64,000 bases of DNA from an uncultured Prevotellaceae bacterium. Lineage in GTDB: Bacteria; Bacteroidota; Bacteroidia; Bacteroidales; Bacteroidaceae. The stretch is from assembly GCA_902785945.1 (NCBI GenBank), contig CADAAR010000002.1:1-64000 (forward strand), read 5' to 3'. Positions 42,588 to 54,100 of this stretch are shown here, piece after piece (the stretch's first letter is position 1; each line of letters starts with the position of its first letter). Position numbers and translations under genes: made by a program. The notes under the pieces were generated by a model, which saw nothing but the letters and a program-made list of their open reading frames with translations, ran no database searches and was not told the DNA's origin.

Positions 42588-45019
42588 CTATCTCTTGCAG
42601 GGCGACTCTTCACCAAAGAGGTACTGCGACTGATAACCGCCTGTATCGACCACGATCTTCTCGAAGACAATACCTGGATGCTTGGGCTGTATCGTCAGAC
42701 TGTGTACCTCTTTCTGCGTCACTGGCAATTCCACGACCTTCTCCACCACACGACGGGCAACGGCAGGATAATAGTCGGAGTACATATAGGGCTGACGGTC
42801 GACAAGCGTCTTGTTGAAACTGACAACATACTCAAAGCCACCTACGTTCAGGAAATCGAGCGTTGACTTCGTCACGACATGCACCTTCACCTTTGACGAT
42901 TCGGCGGGTAGCGTAAACTGATAGGTCAGGGCCGCATTTCCTACTGCTTTCGTATAGGGTGTCAGGGCAACGGCACTACGGGTACGACCGTAATAGGGGT
43001 AGATCGTCCACTGAGTTCCTTCAGACGCCGTAGCACTGTAATAGTGCTCTGCCTCCATTGCCACATAGCCATTCTTGGCTTCGAAAGTATAGCCTCCCGT
43101 AGAACTCTCATCGTGGTTCGTGGCAACATATCTGCACGGAAGTTATCGTTCCAGGAACGGTAGCCGATATGCTTCTGTATCATCATACCATTCCACTTGC
43201 CACCGGCGATATCGGTATTATAAGCCGCACAGAGCAACGAATCACGACGGAAACAGTCCTTCACCTTGTCGGCCCAGAGATTGGCATCGGGGTTCTTGCT
43301 GGCAGCCAGATACTGGTTCATGGCCTGAGCGTAATACATATCATAGAGATTGGCCATAGCCTGTACAGGGAAGAGTACGAGCTGACGGTAGAAGTCGCGG
43401 GCCTCGGCAGGAATCTGGTCATAGAGACGCAGGGCACGCAGTTCCAGACGCTGGTAGTCATCGGTCACTTGTCGCCACTCACCTGTCTGTATATTATAGG
43501 TACGCGCGTCGAGCATCTCGGGCGTCACACGAGCCATGTATTGGCAGTTGCGGTTGTAGATCGACGCAGCCTCCTCTGCCACAGCGCCGCTGAGTACACT
43601 TTGGAAGAAACGACGCGTGTGGTCGGTGACAGTCTGAACGGTATAGTCCTTCGGATTCCAGGCCATATCCATAAACAATTGGATGGGATACTCCATCGGC
43701 TTGAGGTCGCCGACATTGAGAATCCACATGCGCTGAATACCGAAGTCATAGGCCAGCGACAACTGTTCGAACATCTGTTGCGACTGAGTGACATTGAGCC
43801 ATTTCGTGTTACGGGGAGCACCCACGTAGTCCACGTGGTAGTAGATGCCCCACCCACCCTTACGGGCACGTTCGGCCTGAGTAGGCACACGACGGATATC
43901 ACCCCAGTTGTCATCGCTGATGAGAATCATCACATCGTCAGGCACACGGAGTCCGGCATCGTAATAGTCCTGCACCTCTTTATACAAAGCCCATACCTGG
44001 GTGGTCTTTTCTGCCGGCTTACTCGTCACTTCCTTAATGATCCGGCGCTGGTTGTCGATGATTTTTTCCATCAGCTTCGTATCAGCTGTCTCACTCATGG
44101 CTTCATCACCATCACCACGCATACCAATGGTCACGATATCATCGGTACCTTTCATACGCTCGATACCCTCACGGAAGAAACGGTCAAGGTTTTCCTTGTT
44201 GGTCTCGTAGTTCCAGGCCCCCCACTTGTTGCGATTACGGGCATATTCCTGATGATTACGGGCCATCGGCTCATGGTGGGAGGTGCCGATAATGACACCC
44301 ATCTCGTCGGCCACCTTCAAATTCTCAGGATCATCAGCATAGAAAGCCCAACCCCACATGGCTGGCCACAAGAAGTTGCCCTTCAGACGAAGAATCAACT
44401 CAAACACCTGCTCATAGAAACGGTGGTCACCGTAATTGGTGCCAAAGGTATTTTTCACCCAAGTGGTCAGACAGGGAGCCTCATCATTCAAAAAGAGTCC
44501 GCGATAGCGCACACTGGGTTCGCCATCGGTGTATTCACCTTTCTTAATATATAGTGTTTCGTGTTGTTCAATGGGGACATCAGCCCAGTAGTACCAAGGT
44601 GAGACCCCCATCTGCTTGGTCAGTTCATAAATGCCAAACACAGTGCCACGCTTGTCACTACCGGCAATGACAATCTGGTCGCCAATGGTCTTGATGATAT
44701 ATTTCTCGGTCTTACCCTTCAGATCACGGAGTTCACCCTTCTTCACCCATTGGTCAATCTGCTTGTTGACGCCGACCGTACCCACAAGGATCCGGGCACT
44801 TTCAGAAACAGGAAGCTGCTTCTGCGTGACCTTCTCAAAGTCTTTCTGAAGATTGGCAACGGCTCTCTGAACACAACTGTGCTCACGGCTATCGAATGAA
44901 ACACTGGCACCTTGCAGGGACAGAACGTCTGCAGATGACTGGAAAACAACAAAAGGCTCGGCTGCTTCCGAACCTAACGTCACCACAAAGGCGAGGAGGG
45001 AAAATAAAATTCTTTTCAT
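42588..45019 (-). pseudogene. Glycoside hydrolase family 115 (alpha-glucuronidase type), frameshifted
   Basis: About 810 codons of a secreted GH115 enzyme, which removes (4-O-methyl)glucuronic acid from glucuronoxylan. The ATG at 45019 begins MKRILFSLLAFVVTLGSEAA, a signal peptide; an in-frame ATG at 45070 is rejected because it gives a charged leader. GH115 motifs include VRYRGLFLNDEAPCLTTW, NFLWPAMWGWAF, GTSHHEPMARN and GMRGDGDEAM. The first frame runs on to a stop at 42962, but the family sequence continues in another frame (residues ESSTGGYTFEAKNGYVAMEA, to the stop at 42588). The shift lies between about 43109 and 43142. It may be a real inactivating mutation or a sequencing error. Confidence 0.85.
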
Positions 45020-45328
45020 GCTTGACAGATTCTTTTTCGGCCACAAAGGTAATAAAAATCTGTCGCGCAACTTTTTAAGTATGTCACAATTGTTTTTACT
45101 TTTGTTTCATACTTAAAAACAACGGTTTATTTTACTTATTGATCAACGAAACAGCTTTGTTTTTTACAACTGATGCGATCTTAATGGCTACAAAATTTAA
45201 AATAATCATACGTCTAATACCTTTAATTGTTATCCTGGTTTTCTTAATTCGGGTGCAAAATTACAACTGTGTTCGCACACAAACAAGTTTTATTGCATAA
45301 AAATGGATGTTTTATACATCTTCTTGAC
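45020..45328. other. Intergenic stretch between GH115 and GH43-PagL genes
   Basis: 309 bp of AT-rich DNA. It holds a TACCTTTG -7 element for GH115 (complement of 45044-45051) without a clear -33 box. A second GGGTGCAAAATTAC context (about 45248-45262) resembles a minus-strand -7 region. No coding sequence is seen. Confidence 0.4.
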
Positions 45329-47551
45329 TCACATCAATGAAGCTTGTTTCCTTTTGGCTCCAAAACGATAGCCAACGCCTAGCATCAGGTTGTTAGGAAA
45401 CTGAAAATCATAAAGGCTATAGCCGATATGGAGGAATGTTTTCTGAGAAAGGGCGACTTTCAAGGCTAAGATTTCATAAAAACCCTTGAAATGGGCACTG
45501 CCCGCATTGATAAAATTATGTCCGATACCGAAATTAATCGTAAAATACGGCATCACATATTCTGCACGTACGGAGAGACCTGCCGTCACCTGCCGATACC
45601 AAGACGGAGCACGAAGACGGTCTTCAGTGGAAACCACAACCTCTTCCTTCTGCTCAGACTCCGACCCTGTCTCTGCTTCCGGCTCCGTACTGGGAGTCGT
45701 CGTTGGTATCTCCTCTGCTTTAAGGTTGGCACTATGGTCATAATACAAATCTAAGGAAGCACCCACATTCAACCAGTGGTTTAGGTTATACATCGGGTTC
45801 ACATTGACACCCACAACACCGTATGTACCCGACAGTGCATACGATCCCAGAGCCGTTTCCGCTCCTCTTCGCTTCCATCCACCAAACACAACCACATCGG
45901 TACTCCAATGCTTTTCGAAAAGGGGCAACGGACGATCAGCAGGCAGTTCCTCCGGTCGGTTGATATAATAGGCTAATGACAATTTCGCAGAAGCCACATT
46001 CAATCCGGCATTGGGCATCGATGTATTGCCATTACTGAAATGGGAAGCACTCAAACCGATGTTCAGATCAAACTTCCGGGAGAGCATCCAACGCAGATAG
46101 ACACCAAAGTCCATATAAGCCGTCAGTTTCGAACCAATCACATGATTCGACACTCGCTCGGTTTCGTTATAGGAATGCCAACCATAGGCCACGCCAAAGT
46201 CCCATTCGTAGTTGAGAGCGAGCTTCGGCGACAAGGTCTTGATGGTTGCTCCTTGGAAGAGATAGGCAGAAACAGGATTGCCTATCTGAGAATTCAGATG
46301 ATGATAACCCAGACCAGCACCTTGATAGGCACCTTTATAGATATGGGCCTGCTCAGAATCGGGTGAGGGCATGAAGGAATACTTCAAACGGGTCGTGAAA
46401 TACTGGTTCATCGTGCGTACCTCGGGATTATAACCCTCCAGGTAACGATTGGTATGCAACACAGCACCATCGATGACCTCTGCCTCCAGACGATGGATAA
46501 CAGGCGCTGAACCCCATTTCTGCAGGCGTTTGTACTCCTCTTTAGTCAGGCGCATGAAAGAGCCGTGTTGCGGACCTGTCACGCCTTCAATATCCACGGG
46601 GTCAGAGAAGTTGCGCAAGTTCTTGTCGGCCTTACAGATACGGTAGTGACGGGGCTTCGAGGAATACTCGATATAGGCCACACGCCAGGTATCATCACCG
46701 ATCAACTGGAAGGCACTCGACCCCTCACACTTCTTCTTGCCCTCAAAACTGACATAGTCATCTTCCACCGGCTCTCCCCAACCATAAGTCAGGTGTTCCG
46801 AGGTGGCTGTATAGATACCTGGCTTACCACCTTCCTTCTTAATCAACATGTGGTAGAGACCGTCGCTCTCCAGGTAATTGATATCGGCGTCGATAGTGGC
46901 ATACCCCCAGTCAAAAAGGATACGAGGCTTGGTGAGTTTGGTGAAGGTCTTGTCGGCATAGGAATAGTACATGCGGTCGTAGCCTTCTTCATCACGGTTC
47001 CACATCGAATAATAGATCATGTAACCGCCCTTCTCGCCATCAGACCATACATAGTTGGGATCCCAGAATATCTGCGGGGCCCACACACGGTTGATGGTGC
47101 TCCAGTCTTTATAGGGACTGGGCGACTCACAATCGCAGAAGATGGCATCGCCCTTACGGTAATCAAACGAGACACTGGTCCAGTGGATAAGGTCATCACT
47201 CTTCAAGAGGTCAATGCCATAGTTGTCCCAGTCGCTCTTCTTACCGAGGGCTTTAGTCATGCCGTTGTTCATGTCCGTCGTCACCATCACAAAACCCTTG
47301 CCGTCCCAACTGCGGGTGATATAGGCATCGCGCTGACCACCTTCAATACGGGCATGTTCCTTCGGGTCCATTACAGGATCACCGCCCAGAACATCCTCGT
47401 AATGATAGCCGTCACGACTGAGTGCAAAGGCCGTATATTGCCCACGATCGCTCATGTGACAATACAGATAGCCATAGTCGCCTTTCTGCATGTTCTGTGC
47501 AGTGGCAACTACGGCTATCAGTAGGAAAACAGACAGAACGTATCTGCGCAT
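45329..47551 (-). CDS. Fusion of a GH43-like glycosidase and a PagL-like outer-membrane barrel
   Basis: A 740-residue secreted protein. A signal peptide (1-19) is followed by a five-bladed-propeller GH43-like domain (about 25-335): VWAPQIFWDPN, YATIDADINYLES and E276 in KCEGSSAFQ are candidate catalytic positions. A linker with KEEYKRLQKW leads to an outer-membrane barrel (about 370-740) resembling lipid A 3-O-deacylase PagL/acyloxyacyl hydrolase: SASHFSNGNT carries the His-x-Ser motif (H504, S506). A Pro/Glu/Ser-rich loop (about 613-640) lies between barrel strands. Normally these are separate proteins. Whether both halves are active is unknown. The gene starts 3 nt after an OmpA-type lipoprotein gene. 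Confidence 0.75.
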   Translation of the reverse strand: MRRYVLSVFLLIAVVATAQNMQKGDYGYLYCHMSDRGQYTAFALSRDGYHYEDVLGGDPVMDPKEHARIEGGQRDAYITRSWDGKGFVMVTTDMNNGMTKALGKKSDWDNYGIDLLKSDDLIHWTSVSFDYRKGDAIFCDCESPSPYKDWSTINRVWAPQIFWDPNYVWSDGEKGGYMIYYSMWNRDEEGYDRMYYSYADKTFTKLTKPRILFDWGYATIDADINYLESDGLYHMLIKKEGGKPGIYTATSEHLTYGWGEPVEDDYVSFEGKKKCEGSSAFQLIGDDTWRVAYIEYSSKPRHYRICKADKNLRNFSDPVDIEGVTGPQHGSFMRLTKEEYKRLQKWGSAPVIHRLEAEVIDGAVLHTNRYLEGYNPEVRTMNQYFTTRLKYSFMPSPDSEQAHIYKGAYQGAGLGYHHLNSQIGNPVSAYLFQGATIKTLSPKLALNYEWDFGVAYGWHSYNETERVSNHVIGSKLTAYMDFGVYLRWMLSRKFDLNIGLSASHFSNGNTSMPNAGLNVASAKLSLAYYINRPEELPADRPLPLFEKHWSTDVVVFGGWKRRGAETALGSYALSGTYGVVGVNVNPMYNLNHWLNVGASLDLYYDHSANLKAEEIPTTTPSTEPEAETGSESEQKEEVVVSTEDRLRAPSWYRQVTAGLSVRAEYVMPYFTINFGIGHNFINAGSAHFKGFYEILALKVALSQKTFLHIGYSLYDFQFPNNLMLGVGYRFGAKRKQASLM

Positions 47552-47554
47552 CCT

Positions 47555-48406
47555 TTACTCTGCGTCAGGCGCCTTGTCAATCAGATCCATAAACTGATCG
47601 AGCTTCGGCGTGATGATAATCTGAGTACGACGGTTGCGCTGCTTGCCTACCTCGGTATCGTTCGATGCAACGGGGTTGTACTCACCACGACCACCGGCAG
47701 TCAGACGCTTGGGATCTACGCCATAGTCGTTCTGCAGGGCCTGAACAACACTCGAGGCACGCAGGGCAGAGAGATCCCAGTTGTTGCGGATATTGGTCTT
47801 GCTGATGGGCACATTGTCGGTGTTACCCTCGATGAGCACGTCGTAATCCTTATAGTCCTTGATGATCTTGGCAATCTTCGACAGGGTCTGGGCTGCACGG
47901 GCATTGATCTCATAAGAACCGCTCTTGTAAAGCATATTGTCGGCCAAAGAGATATAAACCACACCCTTCAATACCTGCACGTCCACTTCCTTCATCTCAT
48001 CCTGAGAGAGCGAACGGGTCAGGTTGTTCGTCAGCACCATGTTCAGGGAGTCGCTCTTGCTCTTCACCTCCACCAGGTGACGGATGTACTGGTTCGACTC
48101 ATTGATCTGATCAACCAACTTCTCAATAGAAATATTGTTCTGAGAGGCATTGGTCAGACTCTTGTCGAGCGCTGCCTGCAGTTTATCATACTTCTCCTCA
48201 GCAGCCTTCAGCATCTGCTGCATACCCTTCTGCTGTTCTTCCAAACTGGCAATACGGGCGTTCTTTGCAGCCAGATCTTCCTTGGCGGCCTGAAGACTCT
48301 CACTGAGAGACTTGTTCGTCTCCTGGCATGCCACTAATTCTTTCTTACTACCGCAGCTGCTCAGAATCAGGGCAGAGACGGCTATCAAAATAAAACTCTT
48401 TTTCAT
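47555..48406 (-). CDS. OmpA family lipoprotein with coiled coil
   Basis: A 283-residue envelope protein. The lipoprotein signal ends at C19 (LILSSCGSKKE). A coiled coil spans about 25-120 (AAKEDLAAKNARIASLEEQQ) and the OmpA peptidoglycan-binding domain about 150-275 with YDVLIEGNTDNVPI and LSALRASSVVQAL, ending in the NRRTQIIITP motif. It anchors the outer membrane to the cell wall. Three bases separate it from the GH43-PagL gene, so the two are probably cotranscribed. Confidence 0.92.
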   Translation of the reverse strand: MKKSFILIAVSALILSSCGSKKELVACQETNKSLSESLQAAKEDLAAKNARIASLEEQQKGMQQMLKAAEEKYDKLQAALDKSLTNASQNNISIEKLVDQINESNQYIRHLVEVKSKSDSLNMVLTNNLTRSLSQDEMKEVDVQVLKGVVYISLADNMLYKSGSYEINARAAQTLSKIAKIIKDYKDYDVLIEGNTDNVPISKTNIRNNWDLSALRASSVVQALQNDYGVDPKRLTAGGRGEYNPVASNDTEVGKQRNRRTQIIITPKLDQFMDLIDKAPDAE

Positions 48407-48540
48407 AATTTTCTAATATTAATGATAATAAATCGGATGCAAAATTACATTAATGTCTCAAAAAACAATGAAAACTTTGGCGGAATTAGAATTATTTTAA
48501 TTAAATTTGCACACAAAAACCAAATAAAGCACCCAAAAAG

Positions 48541-51084
48541 ATGAAAAATTACAGACTTTTTCTCATTTCTACGCTCTGCCTGTTAGTGGTGGGCATTTCT
48601 GCTCAGGTGCCGGAAAAAGGCGTTTCCAAGGAACTCGCCCAACAGCGTAAAGCGAACATCAGTAACGTTTCCTATGACTTGACATTCAACATTCCTGCGG
48701 ATGCAAAGACACCCGTTACAGGTAAGGCTGTAATCGCATTCGACCTCAAAGAGAAGAGTGATGTTGTACTCGACTTCCAAGGTGGCTTCTCTGGCACTTG
48801 TACCATCAATAATAAAAAGAAGCGTCAGGCCACGTATAAACATGAACATATCGTCTTGGCTGCCAAATTGGTGAAAGAGGGCCTCAACATTGTTGAGATC
48901 GACTTTGCCAGCACCAACAAGGCCCTCAACCGCCAGAAAGAGTTTCTCTATACCATCTTCCTGCCTGATCAGGCGCCTTCGGCCTTCCCGTGCTTTAACC
49001 AGCCAGACATCAGGGCAAGATTCACCACTACACTCAGTGTGCCTGAAGGCTGGAAGGCAATGTTCAGCGACGGTAGCAACCCGATTCCCGTCAACCTTTA
49101 TTCGTTTGTAGCCGGAAAGTTCGAAGAGAAGGCTGCCGTTCGCGATGGCTATCGCATCCGTGCCTTGTATCGGGAGACCGATCCGAAGAAAGTGGCACAA
49201 TTGGATGTTGTCTTCAGTGAGATTGTAAAATCCATGAAATGGATGGAGAGCTACACGGGTATCAAATGCCCGTTTAAGGAATATGGTCTGGCCATCTTGC
49301 CCGACTATCCCTATGGTGGAACAGAGAACCCAGGTGCATTCCAGATCAATGAATCACGCCTGTTGCTCGACAAGAACGCCTCAAAAGAAGAGGAACTCAA
49401 ACGAATTGAACTGATTGCCCACGAGACGTCACACCTCTGGTTTGGCAATATCGTCCAGCTGAACTGGACAGAGAACCTTTGGGAAAAAGAAGTGATTGCG
49501 AATTTCCTGGCATCGAAGATGACGCGTAAGCAGACCAACGCCACCGAAAGTGACATCAACTTCCTTAACACCTACCAGAACCGGGCTATTGCCGTTGACC
49601 GTACAGATGGCACGCATGCCATCGAACAGCCGTCGATCGTTAACCATTCCACGTTGCTTTACGACAACATTATATATAATAAAGCAACAGTCATGATGCG
49701 TTCTTTAGAGAGCATCATGGAGGCGACAAAGATGCAGAAAAGCCTGCGCAGCTTCATCCAGAAGCATTATTTCAAGGATGCCACCTGGGAAGACTTGATC
49801 GAAACTCTCGACAAGGAGAATCCTACTGTCGGCGTCCGTCAGTTCTGTGAGGTATGGGTCAAGCAGAAAGGCATGCCCATCATCAACACGTCGTATAAAA
49901 ACGGACAGCTCGTGGTATCACAGACCGACCCCTTCGGACGTGGACTCTGCTGGCGACAGAAATTCGTCATCCAAGTCGTTTATGACCTGGCGCAGAGCCG
50001 TACCATCGTCGTCGACATGCAACAACCCATCATGACCTATAATCTGAAGAATGGTAAGCCCAGCTATATCATCCCCAACTACAACGGTCAGGGTTATGGC
50101 ATCTTCACCCTCGATGATGATTATGCAGAGATCCTGCCCAAGCGACTCATCACAACCCGTAATGATCTGGCACGCTATTCGCTGCTGAACACCATCCACG
50201 ATAATTATCTCCAGGGCAAGGTCGCTCCGTCGCACTTTGGTGAGCTGTATCGCTTTATGATGAAAGAGAAGAACCCGATCATCATGCAGACGGCCATCGA
50301 TCACATGTTCAAGATTGCCACAGACATGACATCTGATCAGCGTAAGACGCTCGAGCTTTGTATGATGGACCTGCTGGGCGAGAACAAGTCAAAAGACTGT
50401 CGCCAGCTTATCTTCCGGAAGATGGCTGCCAACGCCACATCACCTGATGTGCTCGCACAACTGGAGACGGTTTGGCAACAGCAGAACGATCCGCTCTTCG
50501 ATGAACACGACTATATGGAAATGGCCTATCGTCTGGCCATCAATAATCCTACCCGCGCACAGGAGATTCTGTCCACCCAACGGGCTCGACTGAAGAGCGA
50601 GGATCTGCAGAAAGAGTTCGACTTCGTCAGTCGTGCTTGTAACCCGGATGCTTCGAAGCGCAACGACCTGTTTAAGAAACTCATCAAAAAGGACAACCGT
50701 AAGGAGGAGGCTTGGGCCATCCACGCCATCAAACTGTTGAGTACCGATGTTTATGCTCAGGATGCGCCGAATGATGTTGCGCAGAGCCTCGCCAACCTGA
50801 AGTATCTGCAACAGACCAGCGATATACTCTTCCCCGACAATTGGCTGGAGGCTTTATACGACAGTCAGAAGAGCAACGCTGTCAAACAGACCACAGTAAA
50901 CTGGCTGAACAACCCGAAGACGGACTGCCCTGAGGACCTTCGTAACAAGGTTTTGGAGGTTTCATGGCTCATGAGAAACCAGAAACCGTATGTGGAACGC
51001 CCCAAACCGGCCGTCGTCGTTTCAAACCCCAAGACGACAACCAAAAAGGCTGCGCCCAAGACAACTGCCAAACGTAAGAAATAA
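48541..51084 (+). CDS. M1 family metallo-aminopeptidase
   Basis: An 847-residue exported peptidase with a signal peptide (1-22, VVGISAQ). Zinc ligands are H294 and H298 in IAHETSHLWFGN and E317 in NLWEKEVI (HExxH with E 18 residues on). The exopeptidase motif reads GGTENPGAF where GAMEN or GGMEN is usual. The N-terminal beta domain and a long helical C-terminal domain follow the family order. The last 25 residues are Lys/Thr/Pro/Ala-rich (KTTTKKAAPKTTAKRKK), unlike the family. It is followed by purL after 22 nt. Confidence 0.92.
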   Translation: MKNYRLFLISTLCLLVVGISAQVPEKGVSKELAQQRKANISNVSYDLTFNIPADAKTPVTGKAVIAFDLKEKSDVVLDFQGGFSGTCTINNKKKRQATYKHEHIVLAAKLVKEGLNIVEIDFASTNKALNRQKEFLYTIFLPDQAPSAFPCFNQPDIRARFTTTLSVPEGWKAMFSDGSNPIPVNLYSFVAGKFEEKAAVRDGYRIRALYRETDPKKVAQLDVVFSEIVKSMKWMESYTGIKCPFKEYGLAILPDYPYGGTENPGAFQINESRLLLDKNASKEEELKRIELIAHETSHLWFGNIVQLNWTENLWEKEVIANFLASKMTRKQTNATESDINFLNTYQNRAIAVDRTDGTHAIEQPSIVNHSTLLYDNIIYNKATVMMRSLESIMEATKMQKSLRSFIQKHYFKDATWEDLIETLDKENPTVGVRQFCEVWVKQKGMPIINTSYKNGQLVVSQTDPFGRGLCWRQKFVIQVVYDLAQSRTIVVDMQQPIMTYNLKNGKPSYIIPNYNGQGYGIFTLDDDYAEILPKRLITTRNDLARYSLLNTIHDNYLQGKVAPSHFGELYRFMMKEKNPIIMQTAIDHMFKIATDMTSDQRKTLELCMMDLLGENKSKDCRQLIFRKMAANATSPDVLAQLETVWQQQNDPLFDEHDYMEMAYRLAINNPTRAQEILSTQRARLKSEDLQKEFDFVSRACNPDASKRNDLFKKLIKKDNRKEEAWAIHAIKLLSTDVYAQDAPNDVAQSLANLKYLQQTSDILFPDNWLEALYDSQKSNAVKQTTVNWLNNPKTDCPEDLRNKVLEVSWLMRNQKPYVERPKPAVVVSNPKTTTKKAAPKTTAKRKK

Positions 51085-51106
51085 AAACAAAACATAAAGA
51101 AAAGAT

Positions 51107-54100
51107 ATGATACGCTTCTTTCAGACACCACTGAAGACAGTGATCGCCACAGAGGTTGATCACACACTGAGTGAACAGGAAATCAAGGAATTAAACTGGT
51201 TGTATGGCGAGGCCACGATGCTCGAGGCTGATACGCTCGAAGGCTTTTTCGTTGGACCACGCCGTGAAATGGTGACCCCATGGTCCACCAATGCCGTAGA
51301 GATTACGCAGAACATGGGACTCAAGGGCATCAGCCGTATCGAGGAATATTTCCCCGCTGCCAGCAAGGATGCCGAGCACGACGAGATGCTGCAACGCATG
51401 TATAATGGCCTAAGCCAGGATATCTTCACCATCAACATCAAGCCGGAGCCCATCAAGTATGTGGACAATCTGGAGGAATACAACGAGCAGGAGGGTCTTG
51501 CCCTCAGTCCTGAGGAGATAGACTATCTGCACGGTCTCGAGAAACAGAACGGCAGACCGCTCACCGACTCTGAGATCTTCGGATTTGCCCAGATCAACTC
51601 CGAGCACTGTCGTCATAAGATCTTTGGTGGTACATTCATCATCGATGGCAAAGAGATGGAATCAAGTCTCTTTGCGATGATCAAAAAGACCACTCAGGAG
51701 AATCCCAATAAGATTCTCTCAGCTTATAAAGACAATGTCGCTTTTGCACAGGGTCCGGTGGTGGAACAGTTTGCGCCGAAAGATCAGAGCACCAGCGACT
51801 GGTTTCAGGTGAAGGATATCGAGAGTGTCATCTCACTGAAGGCCGAGACACATAACTTCCCCACCACTGTTGAGCCATTCAATGGTGCTGCTACGGGTAC
51901 TGGTGGTGAAATCCGCGACCGTATGGGTGGTGGTGTTGGCTCCTGGCCTATCGCCGGTACAGCTGTTTATATGACGGCTTATCCCCGTCTCGACGATGCG
52001 GAAGCAAATTCTTCACTCAAAAGGGATTGGGAGGATATCCTTCCCGTGCGCCAGTGGCTGTACCAGACACCACAGCAGATTCTGACCAAGGCCTCTAATG
52101 GTGCCTCTGATTTCGGAAACAAGTTCGGTCAGCCGCTGATCTGTGGTTCTGTATTGACATTCGAGCATCAGGAAGGAAAAGAAAAGTACGCCTATGATAA
52201 GGTTATCATGCTGGCTGGTGGTGTGGGTTACGGCACCAAGCGCGACTGTCTGAAAAAAGAGCCCCAAAAAGGCAACAAGGTGGTCGTTGTCGGTGGTGAT
52301 AACTACCGCATCGGTCTCGGTGGTGGCTCCGTATCATCAGTTGACACAGGTCGCTACAGCAATGGTATCGAGTTGAACGCCGTACAGCGTGCCAACCCAG
52401 AGATGCAAAAGCGTGCCTACAATCTGGTGCGTGCGCTCTGCGAGGAGGATGTGAACCCCGTGGTGTCTATCCACGACCACGGATCAGCTGGTCACCTGAA
52501 CTGTCTCTCTGAGCTGGTCGAAGAGTGCGGTGGCGAAATCGACATGACCAAACTGCCCATCGGCGACAAGACCCTCTCCAGCAAAGAGATCATTGCCAAT
52601 GAGAGTCAGGAGCGCATGGGCCTCCTCATCGACGAGAAGCATATCGAACACGTTAGAAAGATTGCTGAACGTGAGCGTGCACCGCTGTATGTTGTCGGTG
52701 AGACCACAGGCGATGCACACTTCTCCTTCAAACAGGGTGATGGTGTGAAGCCTTTCGACCTCGATGTAGCCCAGATGTTCGGCCACTCGCCAAAGACCAT
52801 CATGAAGGATAATACGGTAGAGCGTCACTATCAGGACGTCACCTACTCTCAGGATAAGATCGACGAATACCTCAACCGCGTGCTCCAGTTGGAGGCTGTG
52901 GCTTGTAAGGACTGGTTGACGAATAAGGTCGACCGTTCTGTAACGGGTAAGATTGCCCGTCAGCAATGCCAGGGCGAGATCCAGCTGCCATTAAGCGATT
53001 GCGGTGTCGTTGCCCTCGACTACCGCGGCGAGAAGGGTATCGCCACTGCCCTCGGGCATGCGCCGCAGGCTGGTCTGGCTGATCCCGCTGCAGGTTCGGT
53101 TCTCTCTGTGGCCGAAGCCCTGACCAATATCGTCTGGGCACCACTCGCTGAAGGTATGGATAGCCTCTCGTTGAGCGCTAACTGGATGTGGCCCTGTCGC
53201 TCTCAGGAGGGTGAGGATGCCCGTCTCTATGAAGGCGTGAAAGCACTCTCCGACTTCTGCTGCGATCTGCATATCAACGTACCCACGGGTAAAGACTCGC
53301 TCTCTTTGAGCCAGCAATATCCCAACGGTGAGAAGATCATCTCCCCGGGAACGGTCATCGTCTCTGCCGGTGGTGAGGTCAGCGACATCAAGAAGGTAGT
53401 AAGCCCCGTCTTGGTTAACGACAAGAACGCCTCACTCTACCATATCGACTTCTCATTCGACGAGCAACGCCTCGGCGGTTCTGCCTTTGCACAGAGCCTT
53501 GGTAAGGTGGGCGACGACGTGCCTACCGTCAAGAACCCCGAATACTTTGCCGATGCCTTCATGGCCATCCAACAGCTCATCGAGAAGGGTTGGATCCTTG
53601 CTGGACACGACATCTCTGCCGGTGGTCTCATCACCACCCTGCTCGAGATGTGCTTCGCCAATACCAAGGGCGGCCTCCACATCAACCTCCACGACATCTG
53701 CAAGGACGGCGACATCGTGAAGACACTCTTCGCCGAGAACCCCGGCGTTGTCATCGAGGTCTCCGACGAGCACAAGCAGGAGTTCAAGGACTTCATGGAA
53801 GAGCAGGGTGTCGGCTTTGCCAAGATTGGCTATCCCGTGCCTGAGGCTCGCACCATCGTGGTGAAGGCTGGCGATGTAGAACAGACCTTCAATATCGATG
53901 ACCTTCGTGATACTTGGTATAAGACCTCTTACCTCCTCGATCGCAAGCAGAGCTTCAACGGCAAAGCCGCCGAACGCTTTGCCAACTACAAGAACCAGCC
54001 CCTCGAGATGGTCTTCCCCAAAGGCTTCACTGGCACCCTCGCCCAATATGGTTTGAACCCCGACCGTTGGAAAGACTCTTCCCTCTTCCCTCTTCCTTCT

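Noticed and set aside
43169-44554. 461-codon open frame on the plus strand
   Set aside because: It is antisense to the GH115 gene, has no recognisable domain and arises from the codon pattern of the real gene.
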